A DNA stretch of 64,000 bases from positions 1-64,000 of the forward strand of contig CAWJBI010000064.1 of NCBI GenBank assembly GCA_963841065.1, written 5' to 3'. The position numbers and the translations under genes are program-made. The notes under the pieces are model-generated. The model was not told the origin of the DNA and did not search any database. It saw only the letters and a list, made by a program, of their open reading frames with translations. Every line of letters begins with the position of its first letter. Positions within the stretch are counted from its first letter, which is position 1. This DNA is from M0108 sp963841065 (lineage in GTDB: Bacteria > Pseudomonadota > Gammaproteobacteria > Chromatiales > Chromatiaceae). Positions 1-8,632 of the stretch are shown here, in pieces.

Positions 1-1
1 C

Positions 2-64
2 TCATACCCCGATCTTCTCCAGAATCTCCTTCAAGGCAGGAGGGTGGGTTTTCCGACCAACCAT
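2..64 (-). CDS. Possible 20-codon small ORF before the next gene of the restriction operon
   Basis: A short reading frame begins with ATG at 64 and ends with TGA at 4-2. Its tail reads ALKEILEKIGV, which resembles the ends of hsdM (ILKQLGIGA) and of the small gene at 1169-1294 (ILNKLGIEA). The TGA overlaps an ATG at 5-3 in ATGA fashion, so another gene, plausibly hsdS, should start at the window edge. I see no convincing ribosome binding site. It may instead be the displaced 3' end of a longer reading frame. Confidence 0.3.
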   Translation of the reverse strand: MVGRKTHPPALKEILEKIGV

Positions 65-139
65 ACAGGGGACCGGAAATGTCCGCCGGCTCCGTTCGGC
101 GCTCACTCCGCACCTCCTTCCTCGTTCCCACTTTCCTCA

Positions 140-1172
140 TCATTCCTTGCGATCCGCATGACTTCGGCATCGAAATCCGAGACAAACAAGCGATCCTGGA
201 CGATGCGGTATCTTCTCGAATTCGGATTCGGCGTGGGCTTTGGCGATTTCGGCGGTGACTTTGCCGGCGTCCTGCAGGATTTCCCGGTCGGTGGCTTCGA
301 TGAAGCGGTTGAGCCGTGTTTCCCAGTCCTGCATGGTCATGGGCATCTGCCGCTGGGCCATGTCTTCGGCGATATCGAGGTAGGCGTTGACGAGGCGGGA
401 GAGTTGCGCCATCTCCGGTTCGGTCAGGTAGTTCTTGGCGACGCTGACATCGAATTTCTGGATTTTTCCATGGGGCGCATCTTTCCATGTGGTCAGGCCC
501 ATGTGCTGTTTCCCGGCATCGGCCCGGTCCACGATGACCTCGGCGGCGGTGTGGCCGTGGATGGCCCAGTGGAGCTTGTTTTGCACGGTGGCGAAGAAGC
601 GCTGGGTGGCCGTGGCGCTGACGGTCGTAGTCGATGGCGGTGGCGTAGATGTCGGTGATCTTCTGGTAGAACTTGCGCTCGCTGAGGCGGATTTCGCGGA
701 CGCGCTGGAGTTGTTCTTCGAAGTACTGTTTGGTCAGGACGGTGCCGCCTGCCTTGAGGCGTTCGTCGTCCATGGCGAAGCCCTTGATGGTGTATTCCTT
801 GACCACGGTGGTCGCCCATTTGCGGAATTGGACGGCCCGCTCGGAGTTGACCTTGTAGCCGACGGCGATGATGGCGGAGAGGTTGTAGTGGCCGGTGTCG
901 TAGTTTTTGCCATCGGCGGCAGTTATCCGAAATTTTCGGATAACTGATTCTTCCTCCAACTCACTGTCTTTGAATACTTTCTGCAGGTGGTAGTTGATCG
1001 TCCGGACGTCAACGTCATAAAGAACCGCCATCATTTTCTGGCTGAGCCAGACGTCTTCATCCGCGTAGATCGCCTCGACGCCGCCTTCGCCCTTGGCGGT
1101 GATGAAGGTGAGGTATTCCGCCGCGGAGGAACGTGTGATGGAAGTTTCCTTGTTGTCTGGCTTCTTTTTCAT
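140..1172 (-). pseudogene. rhuM: RhuM-family (virulence_RhuM) protein, frameshifted
   Basis: The gene starts at ATG 1172, overlapping the stop of the upstream small gene (ATGA). The first ~180 codons read in one frame and contain the RhuM N-terminal block: VWLSQKMMAVLYDVDVRTINYH, then VIRKFRITAADGKNYDTGHYNL, YKVNSERAVQFRKWAT and KITDIYATAIDYD. Near position 625 the frame moves by one base, and the RhuM C-terminal half (FFATVQNKLHWAIHGHTAAEV) continues in another frame to 140. Removing one base gives about 343 codons, the usual length of this family. RhuM proteins often travel with type I restriction-modification genes, as here, but their role is not established. The single break between two well-kept halves could be a sequencing error or a recent mutation. 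Confidence 0.75.
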
Positions 1173-1294
1173 GCCTCGATCCCCAGTTTATTGAGGATGT
1201 TCCACTGGGCCGCGGCGCTTTCCCTGGCCTGCGCCTCAAGCGCATTCAGCTCCTCGACGAAGTTCCCGCTCCGCTTGTTCCTCTTCGAGTTCAC
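1169..1294 (-). CDS. 41-codon small protein with an HsdM-like C-terminal tail
   Basis: This ORF starts with GTG at 1294, preceded by a strong AGGAGG at good spacing (1300-1305 region). Its start overlaps the restored stop of the DUF4062/ATPase gene (GTGA), and its own TGA overlaps the RhuM ATG (ATGA), so translation is probably coupled on both sides. The protein is charged and probably helical. Its last 32 residues align without gaps to the last 32 residues of HsdM encoded at 2852 in this same operon, sharing 14 positions including VEEL and the ILxxLGIxA ending. No function is known to me. The strong start signal and the tail similarity argue against chance. It could be a docking peptide or a relic of a duplicated hsdM 3' end. 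Confidence 0.55.
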   Translation of the reverse strand: MNSKRNKRSGNFVEELNALEAQARESAAAQWNILNKLGIEA

Positions 1295-1391
1295 GGCTTG
1301 CCTCCTGGCTTTTCCAACTCCGCCAGCAACGCCTGGCCCTTTTCGGTGAGCCGGTATTTCTGGAGGCGACTGGTGGGTTTTTCGGGTATTG

Positions 1392-2855
1392 TCATGGCCG
1401 AGGAGATCTCCTTGAAGGAGCTTTTCCATCGACCGTTTGAAGTTTCCGGTGCGACTGGTGTAGCCAGCGACGCCGCAACAACTCGTGAATTGCCCGGGAA
1501 GTCGTTACGCACGCCGCCAGAAGGCCGATCTCGATTGGCGTCAGAAGCACATGGGCCTCATAGGCCGTCACTCTAGCTCGGGCCTCATCTTGGGCCTCAT
1601 CGGCCTTATCTTGGTCCCGACTTGGTCCCAACTTGGTCCCTGGCTTAGGTTTTTTCCTGCGGATCGTCAGGACGAACGAACCGCCGTCCAGCCGGATTTC
1701 AGGTTCGGGAAGCCCGGCCTTCCGGCAGCGGCGGATCATGTCGCGGATGCCGGTGCCCATGCGCTCGATGTATTTGGTGAGATACATGGGCTCGGCGAGC
1801 AGCGGATTGTGCGGGACGGAGGCGTGCGGGCCGCGCAGTTTTTCGAGGGTCAGCGTGGGCGGCAGGGAACCGGGGTTCCACACTTCCAGCCGGTCCTTGA
1901 AGAGCATGACCTGCACGCTGGCGTTGCTGGTGTAGTCGCGATGCACGACGGCGTTGACGATGGCCTCGGCGACAACCTCCTGCGGGATTTCGTATTTCGT
2001 GGGCACCTGGGTGCCGTGCTCGCGGGTGCCGACCCAGAGATCGATTTTGGAGAGCACGAAATCCTTGGCCTGGTCCACGAGGTCGAAGACCGTGCCCTTG
2101 TACACCTGATAGGAAGGGATGGGCTTGGCCACTTCATAGCCGTGGAAGTGGGCGCATTTCACCTCGGAGGTGATCAGGAAGCGTTGCGGCTGTTTGCCGA
2201 ACAACAGGATGGCGGCATGGGTCGGCCGCCCCTTGTCGAGCAGGTTGAGGTGGGCCAGCACCTCATGGGGCGGCGTATCCTCCGGCAACGGGAAATTGCG
2301 CCCACGTCGGGCCAGCCCGAGAAAGCGGGTGATCTTGTCCTCGTCCAGATCGTCGAGCGAGGCGTTTCGGCAGAACGTGGCATCGAAGGGCCCCAAACGG
2401 ATCAGCTCGCGCTCTTCAAGAATCCGGACCAGGCTCGCATAGACGGCGGCGACAAGTTCTTCGGAGGAATTGAAACGCCGCCGGACGAGGTTGTCCCCGG
2501 CGTCGCGGATCAAGGCGCGCATTTTCGGGTGCTTGGCATCATCGGCCGCGCCCTTGACGAAGATCAGGCGGGTCTTGCCCTGCCGGGTGGCCTCGTTGAA
2601 TTCGAGGTGGGTGGGCGAGAGGCCGTCCTTGTTTTCCCAGCCGTAGTCGTCTCCAAAGAGACCGAGGTAGAGATCGCAGTTCCGGACTTCATCGAGATAG
2701 ACGGCATCGGGCCGACGGTCGGAAGCGGGGACATCGCGCTCGAAGAGAAAGGTCTCGAAAAAACGCCGCAGCAACGGGTCGCCGGAAAGGTATTCGGCCA
2801 GCGCCTTGCGCTCGGCGGCGAATTCCTTCTGGACGCTGCTGATGAAGATCCTCAT
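1392..2855 (-). CDS. DUF4062 domain / RecG-like ATP-binding (HATPase_c_4) protein of the restriction operon
   Basis: The start ATG at 2855 overlaps the hsdM stop (ATGA). The N-terminal ~110 residues match DUF4062 (MRIFISSVQKEF, YLGLFGDDYGW), a domain seen in signalling and defence proteins. From about residue 140 to 400 it resembles the AlbA_2/RecG-like ATPase family, with NAVVHRDYTSNASVQV, LEVWNPGSLPP and ERMGTGIRDMI as the GHKL-type ATP-binding signature. A winged-helix tail follows but is scrambled: after HELLRR (near 1465) the correct sequence moves to a second frame (GNFKRSMEKLL) and then to a third (MTIPEKPTSRLQKYRLTEKGQALLAELEKPGGKP, split here as two indels), which would end at 1291. 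The uninterrupted frame ends at 1392 with a nonsense tail. The product is probably an accessory or regulatory component of the RM locus. Confidence 0.7.
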   Translation of the reverse strand: MRIFISSVQKEFAAERKALAEYLSGDPLLRRFFETFLFERDVPASDRRPDAVYLDEVRNCDLYLGLFGDDYGWENKDGLSPTHLEFNEATRQGKTRLIFVKGAADDAKHPKMRALIRDAGDNLVRRRFNSSEELVAAVYASLVRILEERELIRLGPFDATFCRNASLDDLDEDKITRFLGLARRGRNFPLPEDTPPHEVLAHLNLLDKGRPTHAAILLFGKQPQRFLITSEVKCAHFHGYEVAKPIPSYQVYKGTVFDLVDQAKDFVLSKIDLWVGTREHGTQVPTKYEIPQEVVAEAIVNAVVHRDYTSNASVQVMLFKDRLEVWNPGSLPPTLTLEKLRGPHASVPHNPLLAEPMYLTKYIERMGTGIRDMIRRCRKAGLPEPEIRLDGGSFVLTIRRKKPKPGTKLGPSRDQDKADEAQDEARARVTAYEAHVLLTPIEIGLLAACVTTSRAIHELLRRRWLHQSHRKLQTVDGKAPSRRSPRP

Positions 2856-4426
2856 GCGCCGATTCCGAGTTGTTTGAGAATTCTGCCGAGAGCCTGGTCG
2901 GTTTCCTTGGCCTCCGTCTCGATCACGTCCAGTTCCTCGACGATCTCCGCGATGGGCCGGTAGGTTTCGGCGTCGCTGGTGTGGATGTAGCGGCTGGGGG
3001 AGATGTTGTAGTCGTTCTTCTTCAGCTCGGCGTGATCGACGATGCGGCTGAGTTTTTCCTCTTCCTTCCAGCCGATGAGGGTGTCGGCGATGCGCTGGAT
3101 GCCGGCGTCGGGGATGAAGTTCTTGGGGTCGCCCTTTTCGAAGACCTGGCTGGCGTTGACGAGGAAGACCTTGCCCTTGCGCTCCTTCGGCTTGGCCTTG
3201 TTGAGGAACAGCACGATGCCCGGGGCGGTGGTGTTGTAGAAGAGGTTTTCGGGCAGGTAGAGGACGCTCTCGATGAGGTCGTGGTCGACGAACCACTGGC
3301 GGACGGTCTTTTCCTTGTTGGTGCCGGCATTGCCCGAGCCGCGGGAGGCGGCGCCGGTGTCGAGGACGACGGCGGCGCGGCCTTTGTCATTCAGGCTGGC
3401 GTGCATGTGCTGGACCCAGCCCCAGTCGGCGGAGGATTTGCCGGGGAAGCCGGCCCCGGCGGGGAAGCGGTCGAGTTCGTCGTTGTCGTAGTCGGCCTCG
3501 GTGAACCAGTCCTGGTTCCACATGGGATTGGCGACGACGCGGTCGAAGGTGCGGAGTTTGCCCTGCTTGTTGCGGAATTTGGGGTTCTTGAAGGTGTCGC
3601 CGATCTCGATCTGGCCCTCCATGTCGTGGATGATCATGTTCATGTTGGCCATGGCCCAGGTCTCGGGCGATGTATTCCTGGCCGAAGAGTTTGAGCGGGG
3701 CGTAATCGCGTCCTGCTGGCAGCCTTGGCTCTTTCCTCCATGGCGATCTCGCATTTGATCGAGCAGGCCGCCGGAGCCGCAGGTGGGGTCGTAGATTTCC
3801 ATGCCGGGCTCGGGCTCGAGCACGCGGGACATGATGGTGCCGACCTCGGGCGGGGTGTAGAACTCGCCGGCGCTCTGGCCGCCGCCCTCGGCGAACTTGC
3901 GGATGAGGTATTCGTAGCTCTTGCCGATGATGTCGGCCTCGACGTCGTCGAGCCCGAGGCGCTTGGTGCTGATGGCCTCGATGAGGTTGGAGAGGCGGTC
4001 GTCGTCGAGGTCGCGCTGGCCGTGGGTGGTGGCGTTGAAGTCGACGCGGTCGATGATGCCCTGCAGGAGCGGGTTTTCCCGGGCGATGGCCCGCATGTGG
4101 GTGGTGACGCCTTCGCCGATCTTGTCGGAGAGCTTGCGGATGACGGACCAGACCGGCTGCTCGGGATCGTCCGGCACGAGGGGGAGGTAGAAGCGGACGA
4201 GCTTGTGGTCGGCCTTGGCGAGCTGGAAGGCCTTCTTGCGCGAGCCGACCTCGGCGGCGATGCGGTTCAGCTCGTCGTCGAAGACGTCGCAGAGGCGCTT
4301 GGTGAAGATGAGCGGGAGGATGTAGTCCTTGTATTTCGGCGCGTCCTTGGCACCCCGAATCGAACAGGCGGCGTCCCAGATCCAGGATTCGAGGGATTTG
4401 TTTTTTTCGGGGTTGCCGTTGGCCAT
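2852..4426 (-). CDS. hsdM: Type I restriction-modification system DNA methyltransferase subunit HsdM
   Basis: This 524-residue protein is the adenine methylase subunit of a type I RM enzyme. It has the HsdM N-terminal helical domain (WDAACSIRGAK, DYILPLIFTKRLCD), the pre-methylase FYTPPEVGTIMSRVLEPEPG, the AdoMet motif YDPTCGSGGLL near residue 245 and the catalytic motif IV as NPMW (NPPF/Y-like). Between residues ~250 and 285 the sequence is garbled: the expected LLIKCEIAMEERAKAA and DYAPLKLFGQEYI blocks are present but in the two other frames, so two or three small indels cancel out and normal reading resumes at ETWAMANMNMIIHD. The overall frame stays open. It heads a tightly overlapping operon running left; hsdS and hsdR are not in the window and would lie beyond position 1 or be absent. 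Confidence 0.85.
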   Translation of the reverse strand: MANGNPEKNKSLESWIWDAACSIRGAKDAPKYKDYILPLIFTKRLCDVFDDELNRIAAEVGSRKKAFQLAKADHKLVRFYLPLVPDDPEQPVWSVIRKLSDKIGEGVTTHMRAIARENPLLQGIIDRVDFNATTHGQRDLDDDRLSNLIEAISTKRLGLDDVEADIIGKSYEYLIRKFAEGGGQSAGEFYTPPEVGTIMSRVLEPEPGMEIYDPTCGSGGLLDQMRDRHGGKSQGCQQDAITPRSNSSARNTSPETWAMANMNMIIHDMEGQIEIGDTFKNPKFRNKQGKLRTFDRVVANPMWNQDWFTEADYDNDELDRFPAGAGFPGKSSADWGWVQHMHASLNDKGRAAVVLDTGAASRGSGNAGTNKEKTVRQWFVDHDLIESVLYLPENLFYNTTAPGIVLFLNKAKPKERKGKVFLVNASQVFEKGDPKNFIPDAGIQRIADTLIGWKEEEKLSRIVDHAELKKNDYNISPSRYIHTSDAETYRPIAEIVEELDVIETEAKETDQALGRILKQLGIGA

Positions 4427-4512
4427 GGGAGAAGCGGAGTTCAGAGGGTGGGCGTGGGGTGCGGGACGAATGAAGTGTGAAGGAAGAATGTAGAAGTAGG
4501 AAGTGGCGAGTG

Positions 4513-4539
4513 GCCCTTTTCGAAGACCTGGCTGGCGTT
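4513..4539. repeat. 27-nt exact copy of an internal hsdM segment, upstream of hsdM
   Basis: The 27 bases here are identical to 3132-3158 inside hsdM, the segment coding for a stretch around ASQVFEKG, and lie in the same orientation. The copy sits in the 152-nt gap between the hsdM start and the end of the zinc transporter gene, which otherwise holds no gene. It probably marks a duplication or recombination scar at the edge of the restriction module. Confidence 0.75.
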
Positions 4540-4578
4540 TTGGGCTCGGTCACTGCCACCCTACAAGAAAAACCTGCG

Positions 4579-5361
4579 CTAAGCGGATCGCCCTACCAAG
4601 CCACCAAGCCCCAGACAAACGACCACCAAAATTGGCCCGAAGGGCTGGTCCAGCCCCAGGGCCAGGACGAAGGCGCCCCCATAGGCCGTAATGCCAAGCA
4701 GGGCGGAGATCCCTAGGGTCCAGCCCCAACTCGGGGCTACCCTAAAGGCCGCCCAAGCGGGCAGCAGGATCAGGACGAAGGCACCCATGACCCCCAGGGT
4801 TGCGGTGGCGACCGCAAGGCCCAGGGCGACCAGCAGATCGAAGCCCACATGCCAGCGCCAGGCAGGCAGTCGGTTGGCACCCTCGTGTTGGGGGAAAAAG
4901 CGGGCGTGCAACAGCCTGGGCATCAAACGGGGCAGGGCAATCGCGGCGGCCAGGACCAGCAGCAGGGCGGCGGTCAGCTCTGGCCAGCCGGCAAAGTAGA
5001 GTTGGCCGTCGATCAAGGCATATCCCAGGGCCTCCCCCCCGGGGGCATTGGCGGCGACCAGCATGAGCCCCGACCAGCCGATGAGGATCATGAAGGCGTA
5101 GGCGCCATTGCCGCGGATGCCCGTCAATGACTTAGCCATCCCGCCAGCACAGGCACCGAGTCCCGCCCCGAACAGGGCGGGTATCCCCAGGGCTATTCCC
5201 AAGAGGGCACCGGCCGCCGCCAAATGCGCGAGCCCCAGGGCGGCCAGCCACTCATCCCGGAGCATCAGCAGCACCCCGAGCACCGGCAGCACCCCGGCCA
5301 GCAGCAGACCGGCCAGGAAGGGGAGCCGAAAAACCGGATCGGTAAGCAGATCCCAAGTCAT
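4579..5361 (-). CDS. znuB: Zinc ABC transporter permease (ABC-3 family)
   Basis: A 260-residue, very hydrophobic protein with about seven to eight membrane segments and the ABC-3 permease pattern (LRDEWLAALGLAHLAAAGALLG near residue 35, LGVMGAFVLILLPAWAAF near 185). It would form the inner-membrane channel for a metal, most likely zinc, delivered by the ZnuA-like binding protein. I chose ATG 5361 (MTWDLLTDP) over the longer reading that would overlap znuC, because the family starts just before the first membrane helix. It is the last gene of the zinc operon, 43 nt after znuC. Confidence 0.85.
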   Translation of the reverse strand: MTWDLLTDPVFRLPFLAGLLLAGVLPVLGVLLMLRDEWLAALGLAHLAAAGALLGIALGIPALFGAGLGACAGGMAKSLTGIRGNGAYAFMILIGWSGLMLVAANAPGGEALGYALIDGQLYFAGWPELTAALLLVLAAAIALPRLMPRLLHARFFPQHEGANRLPAWRWHVGFDLLVALGLAVATATLGVMGAFVLILLPAWAAFRVAPSWGWTLGISALLGITAYGGAFVLALGLDQPFGPILVVVCLGLGGLVGRSA

Positions 5362-5404
5362 GGGCGGCCTCCCAGTCGGCCAGAACAAGGCGCCAGTGGT
5401 GAAC

Positions 5405-6013
5405 TCAGTCCCATGCACCGATCTCCAGGACTCGTGTACAGGCTCCTTCAAGGAAGACACGCTCATGGCTCACCAGTAGCACCGCGCGGTGCTGATCGGG
5501 CCCCGGATCAGGTGTCGACAAAATCTCCGTGAGTAGCAACTCATGGCGGGGATCCAGATTATTGGTGGGCTCGTCCAGGAGCACCAGGTCGGCGCCACTC
5601 GCGAGAACTGCCCAGACGCATAAGAACTGGAACTGACCACCACTGAGGCGATCGACCCGCCGACCCAAGACCTCGCCCGGCATCCCCGGGGGAGGTCGTT
5701 CCGGCGGCACCCCGGCGCAGCCGAGCAGATCCCAGCCCGTGACCGGCATGGTGGGAGGCCGCGCCGGCCTTTGCTCCTGATAGGCAAGGGTCAGACCGTC
5801 GGCCCGCTCTATTTTCCCGGAAAAGACCCGCGCACCCGCGGCGATAGCCTGAAGCAGGGTTGATTTACCGCTGCCATTGGCCCCCCAGAGGCCCAGGGTC
5901 TCGCCAGGGCGGATCTCGAAGGAGACGGGCCCAACCACCGGCGACGCATAGCCAGCCACCAGGTCTCGTGCCCGGAGCAAGGGGGCTGACCGGTCCGGCA
6001 TTGAATGGCTCAT
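5405..6013 (-). CDS. znuC: Zinc ABC transporter ATP-binding protein
   Basis: A 202-residue ABC ATPase that powers the ZnuB permease. Walker A is GANGSGKST, the signature is LSGGQFQF and Walker B runs VLLDEPTNNLD, followed by the switch His in VSHERVF. It is shorter than E. coli ZnuC (about 250 residues). The ATG at 6013 overlaps the znuA stop (ATGA), implying translational coupling. Confidence 0.88.
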   Translation of the reverse strand: MSHSMPDRSAPLLRARDLVAGYASPVVGPVSFEIRPGETLGLWGANGSGKSTLLQAIAAGARVFSGKIERADGLTLAYQEQRPARPPTMPVTGWDLLGCAGVPPERPPPGMPGEVLGRRVDRLSGGQFQFLCVWAVLASGADLVLLDEPTNNLDPRHELLLTEILSTPDPGPDQHRAVLLVSHERVFLEGACTRVLEIGAWD

Positions 6014-6900
6014 CGGACACTCGCGAGAGCCGCGACCCAACGCCCGATATGTGCCAGATAACCCTCCCCATCGGCATCCGCCGGGGGCTCAAGGGGAAGC
6101 TGAATGGCCTGCCAACCCAAATCCCGGGCGAGAGCCTGGGGGGCTTGCGGAGACTGGTAAGGTGTGAAGAGGATGACTCCGCGGCCATCCTTGAGGGCCC
6201 TGGTCAGCTCACTCAGTTGGCGGCCAGTGGGCGGCACCCCCGGAATGGGTTCGATAACGCCGAGCAAAGGCAAGCCAAAACGACTCAGCAGATAGATAGC
6301 GTCCCGGTGATAGAGCACCGCTCCCGGGGCGCCCGTCAGGGTCTTCTGCCAATCGGCTACCCGTTTCTGGACTTGGGCGGCAAAGGCGTCGGCTCGTTGA
6401 CGGTAAGCGGCGGCCCCCGCCGGATCGAGTTGGCCCAGGCGCACAGCCAGGGCCTGGCCAACGGTCGCCATACGCACGGGATCCAGATCCAAATGCGGGT
6501 TGCCCACGGGATGCACGTCACCCATGGCGCGGTCCGCCGCTCCACCGGTCTCCAGAAGATCAACTTGAGCGGCCGCCTCGAAGTAACCGAGTTTGCCAGG
6601 CTGGATACTCGGATTGGCGGCCCCGTTGATGGCCGCCGGCAGCCAACCGGACTCCAATTCGGCCCCCAGGGCCAACACCAGGTCGGCATCGCGCAGGTGT
6701 CGAATCATGCTGGGCTTGGCTTGAAGTTGATGCAGATCCCGATCGGGACCCGCTAACACCGTCAGGGTCGCACCGGGGCCGGCAACCTCCCGGGCCAGGG
6801 CGCCCAGGCTCGAAGCGGTGGCCACGATTTCCAGGGCAGCGGCCTGGGCCGACGCCAGAGCCAGGAGCCCGACCAGGGCCATCTTGAGTTGTTTGATCAT
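6010..6900 (-). CDS. znuA: Zinc-type metal ABC transporter substrate-binding protein
   Basis: A 296-residue periplasmic binding protein (cluster A-I, ZnuA/TroA type). A signal peptide (MIKQLKMALVGLLALASAQAAA) is followed by IVATASSLGALAREVAG. Likely metal ligands are in DLHQLQAKPS and in HPVGNPHLDLDP; a further His lies in VLYHRDAIYL. The long His-rich loop of classical ZnuA is reduced to the VHPVGNPH stretch, while the neighbouring porin carries His-rich loops. ATG 6900 was chosen because it gives a proper signal peptide. I looked for a Zur operator upstream in the operon and did not recognise one. Confidence 0.87.
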   Translation of the reverse strand: MIKQLKMALVGLLALASAQAAALEIVATASSLGALAREVAGPGATLTVLAGPDRDLHQLQAKPSMIRHLRDADLVLALGAELESGWLPAAINGAANPSIQPGKLGYFEAAAQVDLLETGGAADRAMGDVHPVGNPHLDLDPVRMATVGQALAVRLGQLDPAGAAAYRQRADAFAAQVQKRVADWQKTLTGAPGAVLYHRDAIYLLSRFGLPLLGVIEPIPGVPPTGRQLSELTRALKDGRGVILFTPYQSPQAPQALARDLGWQAIQLPLEPPADADGEGYLAHIGRWVAALASVR

Positions 6901-6916
6901 GGGATGTCTCCGGGGG

Positions 6917-8548
6917 TTAAAAGCCATGGGCGCCATGGCTACCCATGCTCACCAGGAATTGAAGGTAGAAGGCATCGAAATTCGCCCGCTCGCCGGGCTC
7001 CAGGAGGATGTCATTCTTGGCGTACTGGGCCCGCAGGAGCGAGAACTCCGAGAGTTTCCAGGTCAAATCCAAGGTCCAGCGGTTAGAGGAGCCAAAGGAG
7101 GCCTGCTCGCCACCGCCGCTGACCTCGTTGGTCAGCCCTAACACGTCATAGCGCAGACCCGCGGTCCACCGGGGGGCGAATCCATAGAGGGCCTGGGCAT
7201 AGAGACCATCGGTGGTAAAGGTAGGGCTTAGCCCCAGATCCTCCGGGTTGGGACTGGAGCGGATTTCCATGTCCTTGATGGATCGCAGATACTCAGTCTG
7301 AAATTTGAAGTCCCCCTGACCCTGGGCGCGGCCTCCCGCATACTTGTAAACCAGATCGATACCCCAGAGTCCCGCATCACCCGCGAGACCGATCTCCTCG
7401 ATCAATTCCGGGTCCTCGGCCAGGTGGTCGTGTCCCTCCTCGCCATGGATGTAGGGCTGAACCTCCTGATGTTGGCGATTATGGGCGTAGGAGATACCCA
7501 ATTGCAGGCCATGGCGGTCGCCGAGGTCTGGTGCAACCTTGGCAAAGGCGGTCCAGAGTCGCGGCCCGCCACTGGTATCCCCCAGCCCTAGCTCCTGCTG
7601 CTCCAGGTCATCCAGGGTAGCGCCAAGGATCTCTTGATTGCCCTGGGCCAACTCGGCCCCGACCAAGGTGTACAGGGGCAGCTTGGGCAGCCAGGTGATC
7701 TGGAGCCCGGTATCCTGAAGCCCATGAGCGCCGAGCAGATTCAGGTAAGGCAGATTCTGGTCCACGAAATCCCATTGATGAGGATGCTGTCTGTTGATAT
7801 ACCCAAAGTCGCTCAGGAACTTACCGGCCTTGATACGCAGCCCGTAGGGAAGACTACGGGTCTGGAGCCAGCCTTCCTCCAGATCGACATTCCCGTCCCC
7901 GTCTATCGCGATAAAGAGATTGGCATCGAAGTAGGGGTCCACGGTGGCGGAGAAGGCGAGTTCCGCCGACCGGAAGTTGAACCCGTTCTCCGCCGCCCCG
8001 TGGGCATGGGCCTCGGACTCCAGGGCCGCCTCGCCGGCGTGGGCATGTGGGAGCAGCCGGGACGGTTGATAGGCCGCGCCCACCAGCACGGAGCCCTCGC
8101 CATCGACCCCATCCTGGTAATAGTTGCCGTCCAGAAAGACAGAGATTTGGGGATTGAAGGCACTACCGGAGGTCAGGGCACCCAAGGCGCCGCCGCTCGC
8201 CGCTGCTGGGGGCGACGCCACAAGGGGCACGGCACCCGGAGCAGTGGGGGCGGTCATGGGTCGGGGCTCCGCCGTGGCGGCCGCCTTATCCGCCCGTGAG
8301 GCGACGGGGCCGGACTCTCGAGTACTGGAACTGGCGTCGCGCTCGGCCTTGGCGAGACGGGACTCCAATGCCGCGATACGGCTTTCGTACTGAGACTTCA
8401 TCTGGTTGAGCATGGATCTCAGCTCGGCGATCTCGGTATCGCTCGCCGCCATGGCGGTGCCAGGGGCAAGCAGGGCCGCCAGCAGGATATACGGCCGGGG
8501 GGTGGGCAGGGTAGCGCAAGACACGCCCTGCGACAGTAAATGACGCAT
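6917..8548 (-). CDS. Outer-membrane porin-like protein with His-rich loops, zinc operon
   Basis: The 543-residue product has a signal peptide ending near TAMAAS, a short coiled-coil region (ELRSMLNQMKSQYESRIAALESRLAKAE), an Ala/Pro-rich linker and then a beta-barrel of alternating aromatic strands to the C-terminus. This is the layout of OprP/OprO-like porins. Several loops are rich in His and acidic residues: HAHAGEAALESEAHAHG, HGEEGHDHLAED and the C-terminal GSHGAHGF. With its place directly before znuA, this points to passage or capture of zinc at the outer membrane. The C-terminus does end in Phe, as many barrel proteins do. The exact substrate is an inference from context. Confidence 0.72.
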   Translation of the reverse strand: MRHLLSQGVSCATLPTPRPYILLAALLAPGTAMAASDTEIAELRSMLNQMKSQYESRIAALESRLAKAERDASSSTRESGPVASRADKAAATAEPRPMTAPTAPGAVPLVASPPAAASGGALGALTSGSAFNPQISVFLDGNYYQDGVDGEGSVLVGAAYQPSRLLPHAHAGEAALESEAHAHGAAENGFNFRSAELAFSATVDPYFDANLFIAIDGDGNVDLEEGWLQTRSLPYGLRIKAGKFLSDFGYINRQHPHQWDFVDQNLPYLNLLGAHGLQDTGLQITWLPKLPLYTLVGAELAQGNQEILGATLDDLEQQELGLGDTSGGPRLWTAFAKVAPDLGDRHGLQLGISYAHNRQHQEVQPYIHGEEGHDHLAEDPELIEEIGLAGDAGLWGIDLVYKYAGGRAQGQGDFKFQTEYLRSIKDMEIRSSPNPEDLGLSPTFTTDGLYAQALYGFAPRWTAGLRYDVLGLTNEVSGGGEQASFGSSNRWTLDLTWKLSEFSLLRAQYAKNDILLEPGERANFDAFYLQFLVSMGSHGAHGF

Positions 8549-8632
8549 GTGAAATAGTTCCGATCAGGGTCAGCAAAAACCCTACCGCGTCCGCGACGGG
8601 TATGGGGATGGCTTATTAGGGTCGAATCGGGA

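Noticed and set aside
1485..4480. Long plus-strand frames opposite the restriction genes
   Set aside because: They mirror hsdM and the DUF4062 gene and have no sensible domains.
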